DNA of 64,000 nucleotides from Planctomycetota bacterium (GTDB lineage Bacteria > Planctomycetota > Phycisphaerae > Phycisphaerales > SM1A02): positions 1 through 64,000 of the forward strand of contig JAAERN010000166.1 of assembly GCA_024230295.1 (NCBI GenBank). Reading direction: 5' to 3'. This document shows, piece after piece, positions 9,528 through 19,100 of this stretch. Made by a program: the position numbers and the translations under genes. Every line of letters begins with the position of its first letter. Position 1 is the stretch's first letter. The notes beneath the pieces were generated by a model that was not told where the DNA came from, ran no database searches, and saw only the letters and a program-made list of their open reading frames with translations.

Positions 9528-10082
9528 ATGTGTGAGAAGTGCGACTATCGAAGCGCCCCCGACCCAGAAATGATGGGCGATGCTTCAGGACCAGAGCCTT
9601 CGCGGCGTGGATTCCTGTTCTGGCTTGGCGGCGCCCTGACTGCCATCGCTTCGGTATTGATCGCCATCCCCATCCTCGGCTACCTCTTCAGCCCGTGGCG
9701 ATCGAGCGGCTGGCAGAAGTGGACCGATCTGGGCGACACGAAGAAGTACCCCCTTGGGCAAACGCGGCTGGCAACCTATGTGAACCCGTTCCGCACACCG
9801 TGGGATGGAAACGTCGCTGAAACGCCATGCTGGGTACGGCGGGAAGACTCCGGCGACTTCACCGTGTTCGCCATCAACTGCACGCACCTCGGTTGCCCCG
9901 TCAGATGGTTCCCCGAGAGCAAGCTCTTCATGTGCCCATGCCACGGCGGCGTCTACTACGCCGACGGGTCAAAAGCCGCAGGCCCTCCGCCACGCGGACT
10001 CTATACCTACAAAACACGCATCAAGAATGGATCGCTGCAGATCAAAGCCGGACGGCTTCCAACCCTACAGCAAACCGCCTGA
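9528..10082 (+). CDS. Rieske iron-sulfur protein of the quinol:cytochrome c reductase
   Basis: The 184-residue protein has a Tat-type signal (SRRGFLFWLGG) and one membrane anchor at about residues 28-53. The 2Fe-2S ligands are in CTHLGC (C118, H120, C123) and CPCHGG (C136, C138, H139), where C123 and C138 form the usual stabilising disulfide. The subunit takes the first electron from quinol and delivers it to a cytochrome c. It lies three bases after the diheme cytochrome gene and directly before cytochrome b. A CxxC pair at residues 2-5 (MCEKC), ahead of the Tat motif, is unusual. Confidence 0.95.
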   Translation: MCEKCDYRSAPDPEMMGDASGPEPSRRGFLFWLGGALTAIASVLIAIPILGYLFSPWRSSGWQKWTDLGDTKKYPLGQTRLATYVNPFRTPWDGNVAETPCWVRREDSGDFTVFAINCTHLGCPVRWFPESKLFMCPCHGGVYYADGSKAAGPPPRGLYTYKTRIKNGSLQIKAGRLPTLQQTA

Positions 10083-10086
10083 ATTC

Positions 10087-11568
10087 ATGAATATCCCTCT
10101 ACTCAAATGGCTGGAGTCTCGCACGCATCTCGCGGAGGTGATGGGGCCGAGCATCACACACCCAGTCCCGCGGAGCGCCAAGTGGTGGTACGTGTTTGGG
10201 TCGATGACGCTCATTCTGTTCGTCTGCCAGATCGTCACAGGGATCTCGCTCTCGCTGCTCTACGTCCCCTCAGCCGGGCAAGCTTTCGAGTCGCTTGAGT
10301 ACATCACCTTCCAAGCTGAAATGGGCTGGTTCCTGCGAGCGCTTCATGTGTGGGGCTCCCACCTAATGGTCGCGGCGATGACCATCCACATGATTCAGGT
10401 TTTCCTGTTCGGCGCGTTCAAGTACCCGAGAGAACTCACGTGGATTTGCGGCGTGCTCCTTTTCTTCTGCACCCTTGGAATGGCATTTACCGGGCAAGTT
10501 CTTCGCTGGGACCAGGACTCGTACTGGGGTCTGAGCGTCGGCATGTCGATGGCCGGCCGCGTCCCGTGGATCGGCCCAGGGCTCGTTCACTTCGTACTCG
10601 GCGGCCCCATCATCGGCGGCCAGACACTCAGCCGGTTCTTCGCCTTGCACGTCTTCATCATTCCCGGCGCGCTCATCGGGCTGATCGGACTGCACCTGCT
10701 GCTTGTTATCAAGTGCGGCATCAACGAGAAGCCGACACCGGGCGTTCTTGTCGAGAAGGCCACCTACAAAAAGAAGTACCACGAGTTGGTCGAGAAGCGA
10801 GGGATGCCCTTCTTCCCCAATGCCGCCGGCCGCGACATGGTTGCCTGCGGCCTGACCCTTGCATTTCTATTCTTCTGCGCGATGATGTTCGGTCCTTCGG
10901 GGCCTTCGGGTGAACCGAATCCGATCTTCGTGCAAACTTCGCCGCGCCCTGACTTCTATTTCCAGTCGCTCTTTGCGGTACTCGCCCTGCTGCCTCCGTA
11001 TATGGAGACTTTCCTGATTCTGGGCGCCCCAATTCTTGCGATCGCCACGCTCGTGCTGCTTCCGTTCCTCTCGGGCGGTGGCGAGAAGCACTGGAAACGG
11101 CGACCCATTTCAGTGATCGCGGTCATTGTGCTGCTGCTCTCACTCAGCACGCTCACGTATCTCGGATACAAGGCCCCATGGTCACCGGTCATGGACGCAT
11201 GGAGTGGAATTCCAACACCGCCGCAGTACGTCAAGGGTCGAACACCGCTCGAACTTCAAGGCGCCATCGTCGTGCAGAACAAGCAGTGCCGAAACTGCCA
11301 CGAACTCGATGGTCGCGGCGGCAAGCGGGGCCCCGCCCTTGATGGCGTCGCTTCGCGGCTTAACAGCGACCAGTTGATCCGGCAGGTACTTCAGGGCGGC
11401 GGCAACATGCCAGCCTATGGCAAGCATCTATCACCAGAAGAAACCACAGCGCTCACAGCGTTCCTGCTCACGCTGACTAACGCATGGGAGCATGAGCCTA
11501 CTGCGGGATACTCGATCAATCCGCGACCAACGCACGATCCCGTGCCGCCGATCCTCCCAGACTCTTGA
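10087..11568 (+). CDS. Cytochrome b with fused C-terminal cytochrome c
   Basis: A 493-residue membrane protein holding the two b hemes and the quinol sites. Heme ligand pairs are H87/H101 (14 apart) and H188/H203 (15 apart); the 15-residue second spacing is the cytochrome b6-type pattern. A PDFYF sequence occupies the place of the PEWY quinol-site motif, so the subunit IV-like part is on the same chain. A cytochrome c domain follows, with CRNCH at 401-405 and a methionine candidate in GGGNMPAYG. The ATG at 10087 was chosen because the N-terminus then matches cytochrome b; the longer open frame upstream overlaps the Rieske gene. The fused heme c probably replaces a separate cytochrome c1. Confidence 0.93.
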   Translation: MNIPLLKWLESRTHLAEVMGPSITHPVPRSAKWWYVFGSMTLILFVCQIVTGISLSLLYVPSAGQAFESLEYITFQAEMGWFLRALHVWGSHLMVAAMTIHMIQVFLFGAFKYPRELTWICGVLLFFCTLGMAFTGQVLRWDQDSYWGLSVGMSMAGRVPWIGPGLVHFVLGGPIIGGQTLSRFFALHVFIIPGALIGLIGLHLLLVIKCGINEKPTPGVLVEKATYKKKYHELVEKRGMPFFPNAAGRDMVACGLTLAFLFFCAMMFGPSGPSGEPNPIFVQTSPRPDFYFQSLFAVLALLPPYMETFLILGAPILAIATLVLLPFLSGGGEKHWKRRPISVIAVIVLLLSLSTLTYLGYKAPWSPVMDAWSGIPTPPQYVKGRTPLELQGAIVVQNKQCRNCHELDGRGGKRGPALDGVASRLNSDQLIRQVLQGGGNMPAYGKHLSPEETTALTAFLLTLTNAWEHEPTAGYSINPRPTHDPVPPILPDS

Positions 11569-11607
11569 ATACCCGGGCTCTACCTTACAGGTTGCTAGTC
11601 TGAAATC

Positions 11608-13935
11608 ATGCCAGACGTGGCCCGTGCCATCCTGACTTCATGGACGATTGAACCGTGGCCGCTCGCGCTTTCGCTGCTCGCCGTACTGATCTACTGGCGA
11701 GGATGGCGAGGCCTACACCGAACGATGCCGCATCGTTTTTCGCGGTGGCATCTGACTGCGTTCATTGCCGGGGTCGCCGTGTGCTGGCTGGCAATCGCTT
11801 CCCCCATCGATCCAATTGCATCGATGCTGCTTCAAGTCCACATGGTGCAGCACGTCATGCTCATGATGATCGGCCCGCCACTCATTTTGCTGTCGATGCC
11901 TGGCATTCCAATGCTCCGTGGTCTTCCAGCAACCATCAGAAACGACTGGCTCGGGCCGTTTCTCGCCTCACCGGGTTTTCGCAGGATGGTGCGAGGGATT
12001 ACGCATCCGATCATCACCCTGACGGTCTTCGTCATCGCGACCTGGATGTGGCACTACCCAGCCTTGTATGAATTTGCCCTTCGTAGCAGCGTCTGGCACG
12101 AAGTGGAACACTTTGTTTTCATCACAACCTCACTGCTCTTCTGGTGGCCGGTCGTGCAGCCATGGCCGAGCACGCCTGCCTGGCCACGATGGGCGATGCT
12201 CCCCTACCTGCTTGCCGCAGATCTGCAGAACACGCTCTTCTCGGCAATCTTCGTATTTCTCGAAACGCCGATTTACGGCGCCTACGCCGCCGCTCCAGAT
12301 CTTCTGGGCGTCACGACCATGCAGGACCAGGCCGCGGCCGGTGCGATCATGTGGGTTGTTGGTTCTGCTGCGTTTCTGCTTCCAATCGGATTGATCATCA
12401 AGAAGTTATTGCAGCCCCGTCTCGCAGCCGTACCCTCACTTGCAGGCAGTGGCATGCGTGGACGGAGCGTCGATCTCTCACTCCCAATTCACGGCGGCAG
12501 TATCGGACACAGCGGAGCGCCGCTGCGAACCCACAGGCGATCGGATCTGCTCAAACTTCCGGTTCTCGGCACAGCGTTACGATCGCTCCTGCTACGGCGA
12601 GTCGTGCAGTGGGTTCTGCTTGGAGTTGCAGCAGCAGTCGTTCTCGATGGCCTGCTCGGCCCGCAATTGAGCCCGCTGAATCTGGCCGGCGTCGTTCCAT
12701 GGACACACTGGCGAGGACTCGTCGTAATCGCTCTGCTCGTCGCAGGCAATGCCTTCTGCTGGGCATGCCCCTTCATGATTCCACGCGAACTTGGCAAACG
12801 GATCTTTCGCCCAGTTCGACGATGGCCCCGTCACCTCCAATCCAAGTGGATTGCCGCCGCCCTACTGCTGATCTACCTGTGGGCCTATGAGGCTTTTAGT
12901 CTCTGGGACTCGACGTGGTGGACAGCGTGGGTCGTCATCGGCTATTTCGCAGCAGCTCTGGTCGTCGACTCCTTCTTTCGCGGCGCAGCGTTCTGCCGCT
13001 GGATCTGCCCAATCGGCCAATTTCATTACATTGAATCGATGGCTTCGCCGCGAGACGTTGCGGTAATCGATAAAGCCGTGTGCGGTAGTTGCCGAACCCG
13101 AGATTGCATTCGGGGTGGCGCTCGTGGGCGAGGCTGCGAACTGAATCTCTATCTTCCCGCCAAGCGAGGCAACCTCGACTGCACTTGGTGCATGGACTGC
13201 GCCCGCGCATGCCCGCACGACAACGTCGGCGTTCTGCATCGCCCACTGCTCGAAGATGTCTCGACGAACTCATGGCGGAGCGGCATCGGCCGCCTCTCGC
13301 GGCGCCCGGACCTGGCGGTGCTGGCAATCCTCCTGACGTTCGGCGCCTTCGCCAATGCGATGGGCATGGTCGGCCCCGTCCTTGATTTCGAGGATCGATT
13401 CAGCGAAGCCATCGGCGCTTCGACACCGATCCTCGGTGCCACTCTGGTCCTGCTTGCAGTCACTCTCGTGCTGCCGCTGATTGTGCTCCCCATCATCGTC
13501 AACCTCACAGCCGCAGCGTGCCGCCTCAATGAACGTGTACTCCATACAACGTGCCGTCTTGCATTCGCCATGGTGCCAGTCGGATTCGCGATGTGGGTCG
13601 TTCACATGCTGTTCCACTTCTTTACAAGCTTTGGCACGATTGTCCCGGTTTCGCAGCGGCTTGCCGGAGATCTGGGCCTCAATCTCGGGGAGCCCGCCTG
13701 GGTTCTGGCGTGCTGCCTCAACGTCCCAAGCTGGTTGCTGCCATTGGAACTGCTGCTCCTCGACGCGGGCCTGGTCCTGACGGTCGTCGCGGTGCATCGA
13801 CTCGCCCGGACCGCAGTGCCGCGTCGTCATCTTCTCGCCACGATGCTGCTATCGCTCCCCGCAGGCATGCTCTTTGCGATCGGCGTCTGGATTACGCTCC
13901 AGCCGATGCAGATGAGAGGGACGATTCTTCCATGA
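11608..13935 (+). CDS. CtaG-type copper/oxidase assembly protein fused to a membrane polyferredoxin
   Basis: A 775-residue polytopic protein made of two recognisable parts. Residues 1 to about 275 match caa3_CtaG membrane proteins involved in cytochrome oxidase maturation, with conserved histidines in HMVQHVMLM, WMWHYP and HEVEH. After a basic linker comes a NapH/CcoG-like part with CWAC at 384-387, CRWICP at 463-467, a first cysteine set C492, C495, C500, C510 and a canonical 4Fe-4S motif C525, C528, C531, C535-P. More helices follow. This gene begins 39 bp after cytochrome b and overlaps the next start in an ATGA. CcoG-type proteins reduce copper during oxidase assembly, so a combined copper-reducing and copper-inserting factor is a reasonable inference. 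Confidence 0.85.
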   Translation: MPDVARAILTSWTIEPWPLALSLLAVLIYWRGWRGLHRTMPHRFSRWHLTAFIAGVAVCWLAIASPIDPIASMLLQVHMVQHVMLMMIGPPLILLSMPGIPMLRGLPATIRNDWLGPFLASPGFRRMVRGITHPIITLTVFVIATWMWHYPALYEFALRSSVWHEVEHFVFITTSLLFWWPVVQPWPSTPAWPRWAMLPYLLAADLQNTLFSAIFVFLETPIYGAYAAAPDLLGVTTMQDQAAAGAIMWVVGSAAFLLPIGLIIKKLLQPRLAAVPSLAGSGMRGRSVDLSLPIHGGSIGHSGAPLRTHRRSDLLKLPVLGTALRSLLLRRVVQWVLLGVAAAVVLDGLLGPQLSPLNLAGVVPWTHWRGLVVIALLVAGNAFCWACPFMIPRELGKRIFRPVRRWPRHLQSKWIAAALLLIYLWAYEAFSLWDSTWWTAWVVIGYFAAALVVDSFFRGAAFCRWICPIGQFHYIESMASPRDVAVIDKAVCGSCRTRDCIRGGARGRGCELNLYLPAKRGNLDCTWCMDCARACPHDNVGVLHRPLLEDVSTNSWRSGIGRLSRRPDLAVLAILLTFGAFANAMGMVGPVLDFEDRFSEAIGASTPILGATLVLLAVTLVLPLIVLPIIVNLTAAACRLNERVLHTTCRLAFAMVPVGFAMWVVHMLFHFFTSFGTIVPVSQRLAGDLGLNLGEPAWVLACCLNVPSWLLPLELLLLDAGLVLTVVAVHRLARTAVPRRHLLATMLLSLPAGMLFAIGVWITLQPMQMRGTILP

Positions 13936-14438
13936 AGCGACTGGCTGCAATCATCCTCCTCGCTGCGACAGCCAGCGTTCAAGCCGATAGCGGCCTTGTG
14001 CGTTCCAGCGGCGTTGAAGGGCCGTGGCGGATCACGATCATGACCGACCCGACGCCGCTTCGGCAGGGTCCGATCGACATTTCAGTCATGGTCCAGACTC
14101 TTGATGGCGGCGTGCCCGTGCTCGACGCTGTGGTCGAGTTCACGCTGCTGCATCAGGACAGTGGTACCACGCTCAACGCCTCGGCCACCAGATCACAGGC
14201 CGACAACCGCTTGCTGTATGCGGCGAAGTTCGTTCTCCCCGCACCGGCGTCGTGGAATGTCAGTACGAACATTTCAACCGACGCAGCGAGTGAAACCATG
14301 GCGTGGTCCTTCACCGCCGCAGATCCGGTGCCGCCCTTCTCCGCCGCGTGGCCATGGCTGCTTCCCGTGCCCGCCGCCCTGTTGCTGTACGGTGTCAACC
14401 GCCGGCTCCACAGTGGAAGGACTGCCGACGCACCATGA
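13932..14438 (+). CDS. FixH/YtkA-like exported protein
   Basis: The 168-residue protein has a cleavable signal sequence (AAIILLAATASVQA). A beta-rich extracytoplasmic domain of FixH/YtkA type follows, containing GPWRITIMTDPTPLRQGPID, and there is a single C-terminal membrane helix near residues 138-155 with a short cytoplasmic tail. It begins at the ATG of an ATGA overlap with the CtaG-polyferredoxin gene. FixH-family proteins accompany ccoG/fixG in many bacteria and are linked to oxidase maturation; the same role is inferred here from similarity of topology and position rather than from a diagnostic residue. Confidence 0.65.
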   Translation: MKRLAAIILLAATASVQADSGLVRSSGVEGPWRITIMTDPTPLRQGPIDISVMVQTLDGGVPVLDAVVEFTLLHQDSGTTLNASATRSQADNRLLYAAKFVLPAPASWNVSTNISTDAASETMAWSFTAADPVPPFSAAWPWLLPVPAALLLYGVNRRLHSGRTADAP

Positions 14439-14968
14439 CCGAGTCTCCTGAGAACCAACCCGAAAGCCCAGCCGTGGCAAAGCCACACATTCTTTCGCGT
14501 GGCAACCTCGGCTGCATGGCGCTCGCGGGCATTCTCATGACCGGCGCCATTCTGGTCGCCGTGTCGGCGTGGCGGCTCAACACATTTGTCACCGCTTACG
14601 AAGCTCGTTTTCTGGATCAGGGATGGGAGACACTGGACGGTTCCACGATCACAGAGGACACGGCAATTGAATCGCCGACGATCATCTTCGCCAGCGACAT
14701 CACCCTGCATGGCGCCACCTGCGACATCGCGCTCCTCGGAGGCGATGCCACGCTGATGGGCCGCTATAGCGGCAACGTTTCCTTCCTCGGGAAGACTCTT
14801 GACATCCACCCTGATTGTGTCATCGAGGGTAAGTTGCTGATTGCAGCCGCCCGGTACGTCTCGGTCAGAGGCACGGTCATTGACGGAATTGAAGGCTCCT
14901 GGGATCGTCTTTTCGGACCGACCGGGGGGAGCTCTGGTCAGGAATCGACCAGCGATGAAGGTCGATAA
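14435..14968 (+). CDS. Membrane-anchored bactofilin-like protein
   Basis: A 177-residue protein starting in an ATGA overlap with the FixH-like gene, hence the last member of the respiratory operon. One membrane helix (GCMALAGILMTGAILVAVSAW, about 27-47) is followed by short repeated beta-strand units with regularly placed glycine and hydrophobic residues (DITLHGATCDIALLGGDATL, GRYSGNVSFLGKTLDI, VIEGKLLIAAARYVSVRGTV). That pattern resembles the right-handed beta-helix of bactofilins and of polymer-forming DUF583 proteins. The call is based on repeat character only. A role as scaffold for the respiratory complex would be speculation. Confidence 0.5.
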   Translation: MTESPENQPESPAVAKPHILSRGNLGCMALAGILMTGAILVAVSAWRLNTFVTAYEARFLDQGWETLDGSTITEDTAIESPTIIFASDITLHGATCDIALLGGDATLMGRYSGNVSFLGKTLDIHPDCVIEGKLLIAAARYVSVRGTVIDGIEGSWDRLFGPTGGSSGQESTSDEGR

Positions 14969-15055
14969 GAGATCCACTCGCCTCGACCACGCGCGGGTGC
15001 TACCGTGTCAGGAAGTACGTGCTGAACCGTGCGCTGAACAAGGAGCCCTGTCCTA

Positions 15056-15328
15056 ATGGCTAAAGCGATCATCGATCCGGATGAAGTACGGCGTTTCGCG
15101 AGCGAACTCAAGCGATTCACCGACACAATGCACGAACAAATGAACTCGCTCATGTCTCGCCATCGATCTCTCGGCCAGAGTTGGCGAGATCAGGAGCACC
15201 AGAAGTTCTCCGAGGAGTTCGAACACACAATGAGAACACTCGGACGATTCCGAACCGACGTCTCAGAACATGTGCCGTTCCTCCTGAGAAAGGCGCAACG
15301 TGCAGACGACTACCTCAATCAACGATAA
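15056..15328 (+). CDS. WXG100-type secretion substrate (ESX/T7SS-like) with WxD motif
   Basis: A 90-residue all-helical protein of the length and pattern of WXG100 (EsxA/EsxB) proteins: a first helix, a turn with W43-R44-D45, then a second helix. The usual W-x-G is W-x-D here. Family members form helical-hairpin dimers exported by FtsK/SpoIIIE-type ATPases. The start is supported by AAGGAG 11 bases upstream. Three further genes follow closely on the same strand, and the fourth gene encodes an EccC/EssC-like ATPase, which strongly supports the call. No C-terminal YxxxD/E export signal is obvious; the end reads RADDYLNQR, with a tyrosine three residues past an aspartate pair. Confidence 0.8.
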   Translation: MAKAIIDPDEVRRFASELKRFTDTMHEQMNSLMSRHRSLGQSWRDQEHQKFSEEFEHTMRTLGRFRTDVSEHVPFLLRKAQRADDYLNQR

Positions 15329-15336
15329 TCTTCCGC

Positions 15337-15921
15337 ATGCGTGATCAGGTAAATGTCCAGAGCATCGACGCCATTTCGAATCTTCGAGGGCAGATTGTCG
15401 AAACAAGTGATCTTCTCTCCAGAACCATCGACGAGTGCATCAGCCGAACCACAAGATTGTTGGCTTGGATTCAAGGGCCGCAACTGCAGCATTGGCGAAT
15501 GCAGAAACGCAAGCGCGATCAGAGAGTTGCATCCGCGCGAAGTGATCTCGAACGGGCAAAGATTTCGCGGCCGGATGCAGACCCACGAAGTTTCATCGAC
15601 CAACAACGTGCCATTCGCAAGGCCAAAGCTGCCGCCGATGAAGCAGACGACAAACTCAAGCTGATCGCACATTGGTGTCGAGAACTCGATCGCCAAATCA
15701 CTCTGTTTCGAGGAGGGCTTCGGCCACTCGCATCCGCCGCAGAAGCCAACTTGCCCAGAGCGGGCCGATGGCTTGCTGAATTGGCGAGGCATCTCGAGGG
15801 GTATGTCGAAGTGGCACCCCCGATGCCGGAAGCGAGTGATGAATCGACCGACCCGGGAGCCCCCTCCCGAGGTCGGCGCGGAACGACCGAGCCTTCGAAG
15901 CCCGAGGAGCCTGACGAGTGA
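15337..15921 (+). CDS. Helical/coiled-coil protein of the T7SS-like module
   Basis: This 194-residue protein starts nine bases after the WXG100 gene and its stop overlaps the next start (GTGA). It is almost entirely predicted helix. Charged heptad-like segments around residues 50-120 (KRKRDQRVASARSDLERAKI and AIRKAKAAADEADDKLKLIA) form a long coiled coil, then comes a Pro/Ser/Glu-rich acidic tail from about 160 to the end. There is no signal sequence, membrane helix or catalytic motif. A larger substrate, a chaperone for the WXG proteins or a structural adaptor are all possible. I do not recognise the family. Confidence 0.65.
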   Translation: MRDQVNVQSIDAISNLRGQIVETSDLLSRTIDECISRTTRLLAWIQGPQLQHWRMQKRKRDQRVASARSDLERAKISRPDADPRSFIDQQRAIRKAKAAADEADDKLKLIAHWCRELDRQITLFRGGLRPLASAAEANLPRAGRWLAELARHLEGYVEVAPPMPEASDESTDPGAPSRGRRGTTEPSKPEEPDE

Positions 15922-16130
15922 ATCTGAATTCAGAGCGTGCCAGAATCCGTGAAGGATGCCGCGGCCTGATGCTGGCGTGGGAATCTGCAGGCCAGCAGTG
16001 GAACGATCCTCAGCATCGCCTTCTGGGGGAGCGGTTTCTCCTCCCGCTCCAGCAGTCCCAGCGGAGTGCCGACTCGGCTCTGGAAGTCATGAATGAAATC
16101 ATCTCGCGGGTAGAACGCGACTGTGGATAA
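15918..16130 (+). CDS. Short WXG-like protein paralogous to the WXG100 protein
   Basis: A 70-residue helical protein whose GTG start overlaps the upstream stop as GTGA. Its central segment WNDPQHRLLGERF (W28) aligns without gaps to WRDQEHQKFSEEF (W43) of the WXG100 protein at 15056, sharing W, D, H, E and F at the same spacing. This indicates a second member of the family in the same operon, as expected for an EsxA/EsxB-type pair. The shorter length leaves a short first helix and a full second helix. The identity is inferred from this motif, the size and the gene order. Confidence 0.65.
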   Translation: MNLNSERARIREGCRGLMLAWESAGQQWNDPQHRLLGERFLLPLQQSQRSADSALEVMNEIISRVERDCG

Positions 16131-16199
16131 ACTTCCGTCTCACGGTCCCATGTATGGCATAATCGCGTCAACTTCCTTTGGCAGAATATAGCTCGGCCC

Positions 16200-19100
16200 A
16201 TGTCGAATCGCAGTCTTATCGATCTCGTAGAAGAAACGCTTACGGCGTCAGTGGTTCTATTGGAACGCACAGCCTCGGAGTGTTCGACCTCGAACGCTGA
16301 ACTGGAGGCTGCTGACTCTTCTTGCCGCATGCGCGCGGCAACCGAGACAGCAGCAGTACGCCAGCAGCTCGCCGAAGCGAAGGAGACGGCCAAGAGCACG
16401 TTTGAATCGAGCGCTGCTGACCTTCGCCGGCGATGGGACGCGACAAAGCAGGAATTGGACGGGCAAGCCCAAGAACGCAAGACCGTGATACTTGACGAGG
16501 CCACATCAATACGCTCGACTGCAGCTTCAAAGGAAGCTGAAGCAAGTTGGTTGGCCGAGACGCTCTACGAGGCTGATATCGAAGGGACCTCCGGGAACCT
16601 TCGACACGCCCAACAAGTTGCCTCCGAATCCGAGTGGCGGCAGCGTGAGGTACTGGAGAAAGCTGCCAAACTGCGACCCCGCCTTCGACTGCCCTCGCGC
16701 AGTACCGAGGAGCCCAAAGTTCATGACGGCCCGGAGTTGGCAAGCGAAGCCGAGATTCAACAACGGCTAGACGCCGCCGACCAACTCCTCTCTCAAGTCC
16801 ATGGCACCGTGCGAGACCGCATACTTCGGCGGGTCGGGCAATATGTTGGCCTTCTCATCCCGATTGCAGCAGGCGCGGTTATTGGTGTACTCGCCAACGC
16901 GATCGCCGTGAGCCTGTCAGCTGGTGTCGCCCTCGGCTTTGCGATATTCATTGCTGTGCGATTGAGCCTTCGGTCGGCAGCGCGATCCAAGGTATTGAAG
17001 GCAGAGCAGATCGCGTGCCAAGGGTTCGAACTCGCGAGACGGCGATGTCAGATCGCTGAAATGAAATTTCAGCAGCAGGAGTGTGAATCGCGTCAAGAGA
17101 GGGACACCAGACGCAGTTCGGCTGTCGATGAACTGGGGCGACAACTTGACGCGGCTGGACCACGAACCAGACGACGACTGGAGAAACTGCAAACCCACAT
17201 CGATGAGGCCTTGAAAGCCGCCCGTGCGAAACGCGATTCAAATATGGCGAAGTACCAGGATGAACTAGACCACGCACTCAAACAGGCCCACACTGCCTGT
17301 GACGAAAAAATACAAGTGATTGCTTCTCAATTGGAAGCTACTCTTGCCGCCGCCCAAGCAACACGGGACGCCATTTGGTCTGATGTCGCAGCCAGATGGC
17401 AAGCATGCGAGACAACACTCACAAACAACCTCGCTGAGATTGATCGACTGCAGAGAGTACTTGCCCCCGAATGGCCGACATGGGACGGGGATTGGGATGA
17501 TTGGACACCACCCACCACCTTCAACGGCGATATCGGAATCGGCATCATTCGGTGCAATTTCGAGAAGAGCCTTCGCCTGATAGCCGATGACCCGCGTCTC
17601 GTCTGGCATGGCCCCAAAGAACTCTCACTTCCGATCGCGCTCAACTTTCATGGGCGTGGGTCGCTTGTTGTGGAGCACTCGGAGCCTCAACGCGGAGAAG
17701 CTGTTTACATCGCTCAGGCGCTCTTGGCCAGAACACTCACGACCGTGCCGGCCGGACGCATTCGGCTGACCCTCTACGACCCAGTAGGAATCGGACAGAC
17801 ATTTGCCGGGTTCATGCACCTTGCTGATCACGAAGAAGCGGGCGTACTAGAACGGGTGTGGACTGAACCTCGCCACCTCGAACAGAAGCTCGCCGATATC
17901 ACCGAGCACATGGAGAAGGTCATTCAGACGTACCTTCGCAACGAGTACGCCACGATTGATGAGTACAACCAGGCGGCTGGACAGATCGCTGAGCCCTATC
18001 ACATTCTGGTGCTGACCGATTTTCCTGAGGGCATCTCAGAAGCCGCGGCTCGGCGGCTGGCGAGCATCCTCGCCAGTGGCCCACGATGCGGCGTGTTCGC
18101 ATGCGTGCTCCATGATCCGGCGCGCGACCTCCCCCAAGTGCTGCAGGACATCGACTGGAAGCCCCACCGGATCCGTCTCTCTGGATCCAAAGATGGATGG
18201 TCGATCCTCAGTCCAGCTCTTGGCGACTTCTCGTTCGCCCCAGATACACCACCGGCCGATGAGTTGCTCACGGCCATCGTTACACGCTATGGAGAAGCAT
18301 GCGCTGGAGCCAATAGCGTCGAGGTCCCGTTTGATCTGGTGGCACCAGAGAAAGACGACATGTGGACCCGGTCGTCGGCCGTAGATCTTCGTGTGGCACT
18401 GGGGCAGAGTGGCGCCACACGATTCCAAGAATTGCGACTTGGCCGAGGAACGACTCAGCATGCCTTGATCGCAGGACGAACCGGCTCAGGCAAGTCCACA
18501 CTGCTCCACGTACTGATCACCAATCTCGCAATGTGGTATTCCCCAGAGGAAGTCGAGTTCTATCTTGTCGACTTCAAGAAGGGCGTTGAGTTCCAGACCT
18601 ATGCGATTCACAAACTCCCCCATGCTCAAGTGATTGCAATTGAAAGCGATCGGGAGTTTGGTCTCAGCGTGCTTCGGCGGCTGGATCGTGAACTTCGCCG
18701 GCGAGGCGACCTTTTTCGTGACGCCGCAGTCCAGGATCTACCTGGGTGGCGATCTCACTCCACCGATCCGATGCCTCGAGTCTTGCTGATCGTGGACGAG
18801 TTCCAAGAGTTCTTTGTGAATGATGATGCGCTTGCACAAGAGGCTTCGTTGCTCCTTGACCGACTCGTCAGACAAGGTCGGGCATTCGGCATGCATGTAC
18901 TGATGGGCTCCCAGACTCTCGACGGCGCTTTTTCTCTCGCCCGCAGTACGCTCGGGCAAATGGGCGTGCGGGTGGCCCTCCAGTGCTCCGAATCGGATTC
19001 ATATCTCATTCTCAGTGATGACAATCCCGCAGCCAGACTTCTTCGCCGACCCGGAGATGCCATCTACAACGATGCTGGAGGCAAAATCGAAGGCAACTCG

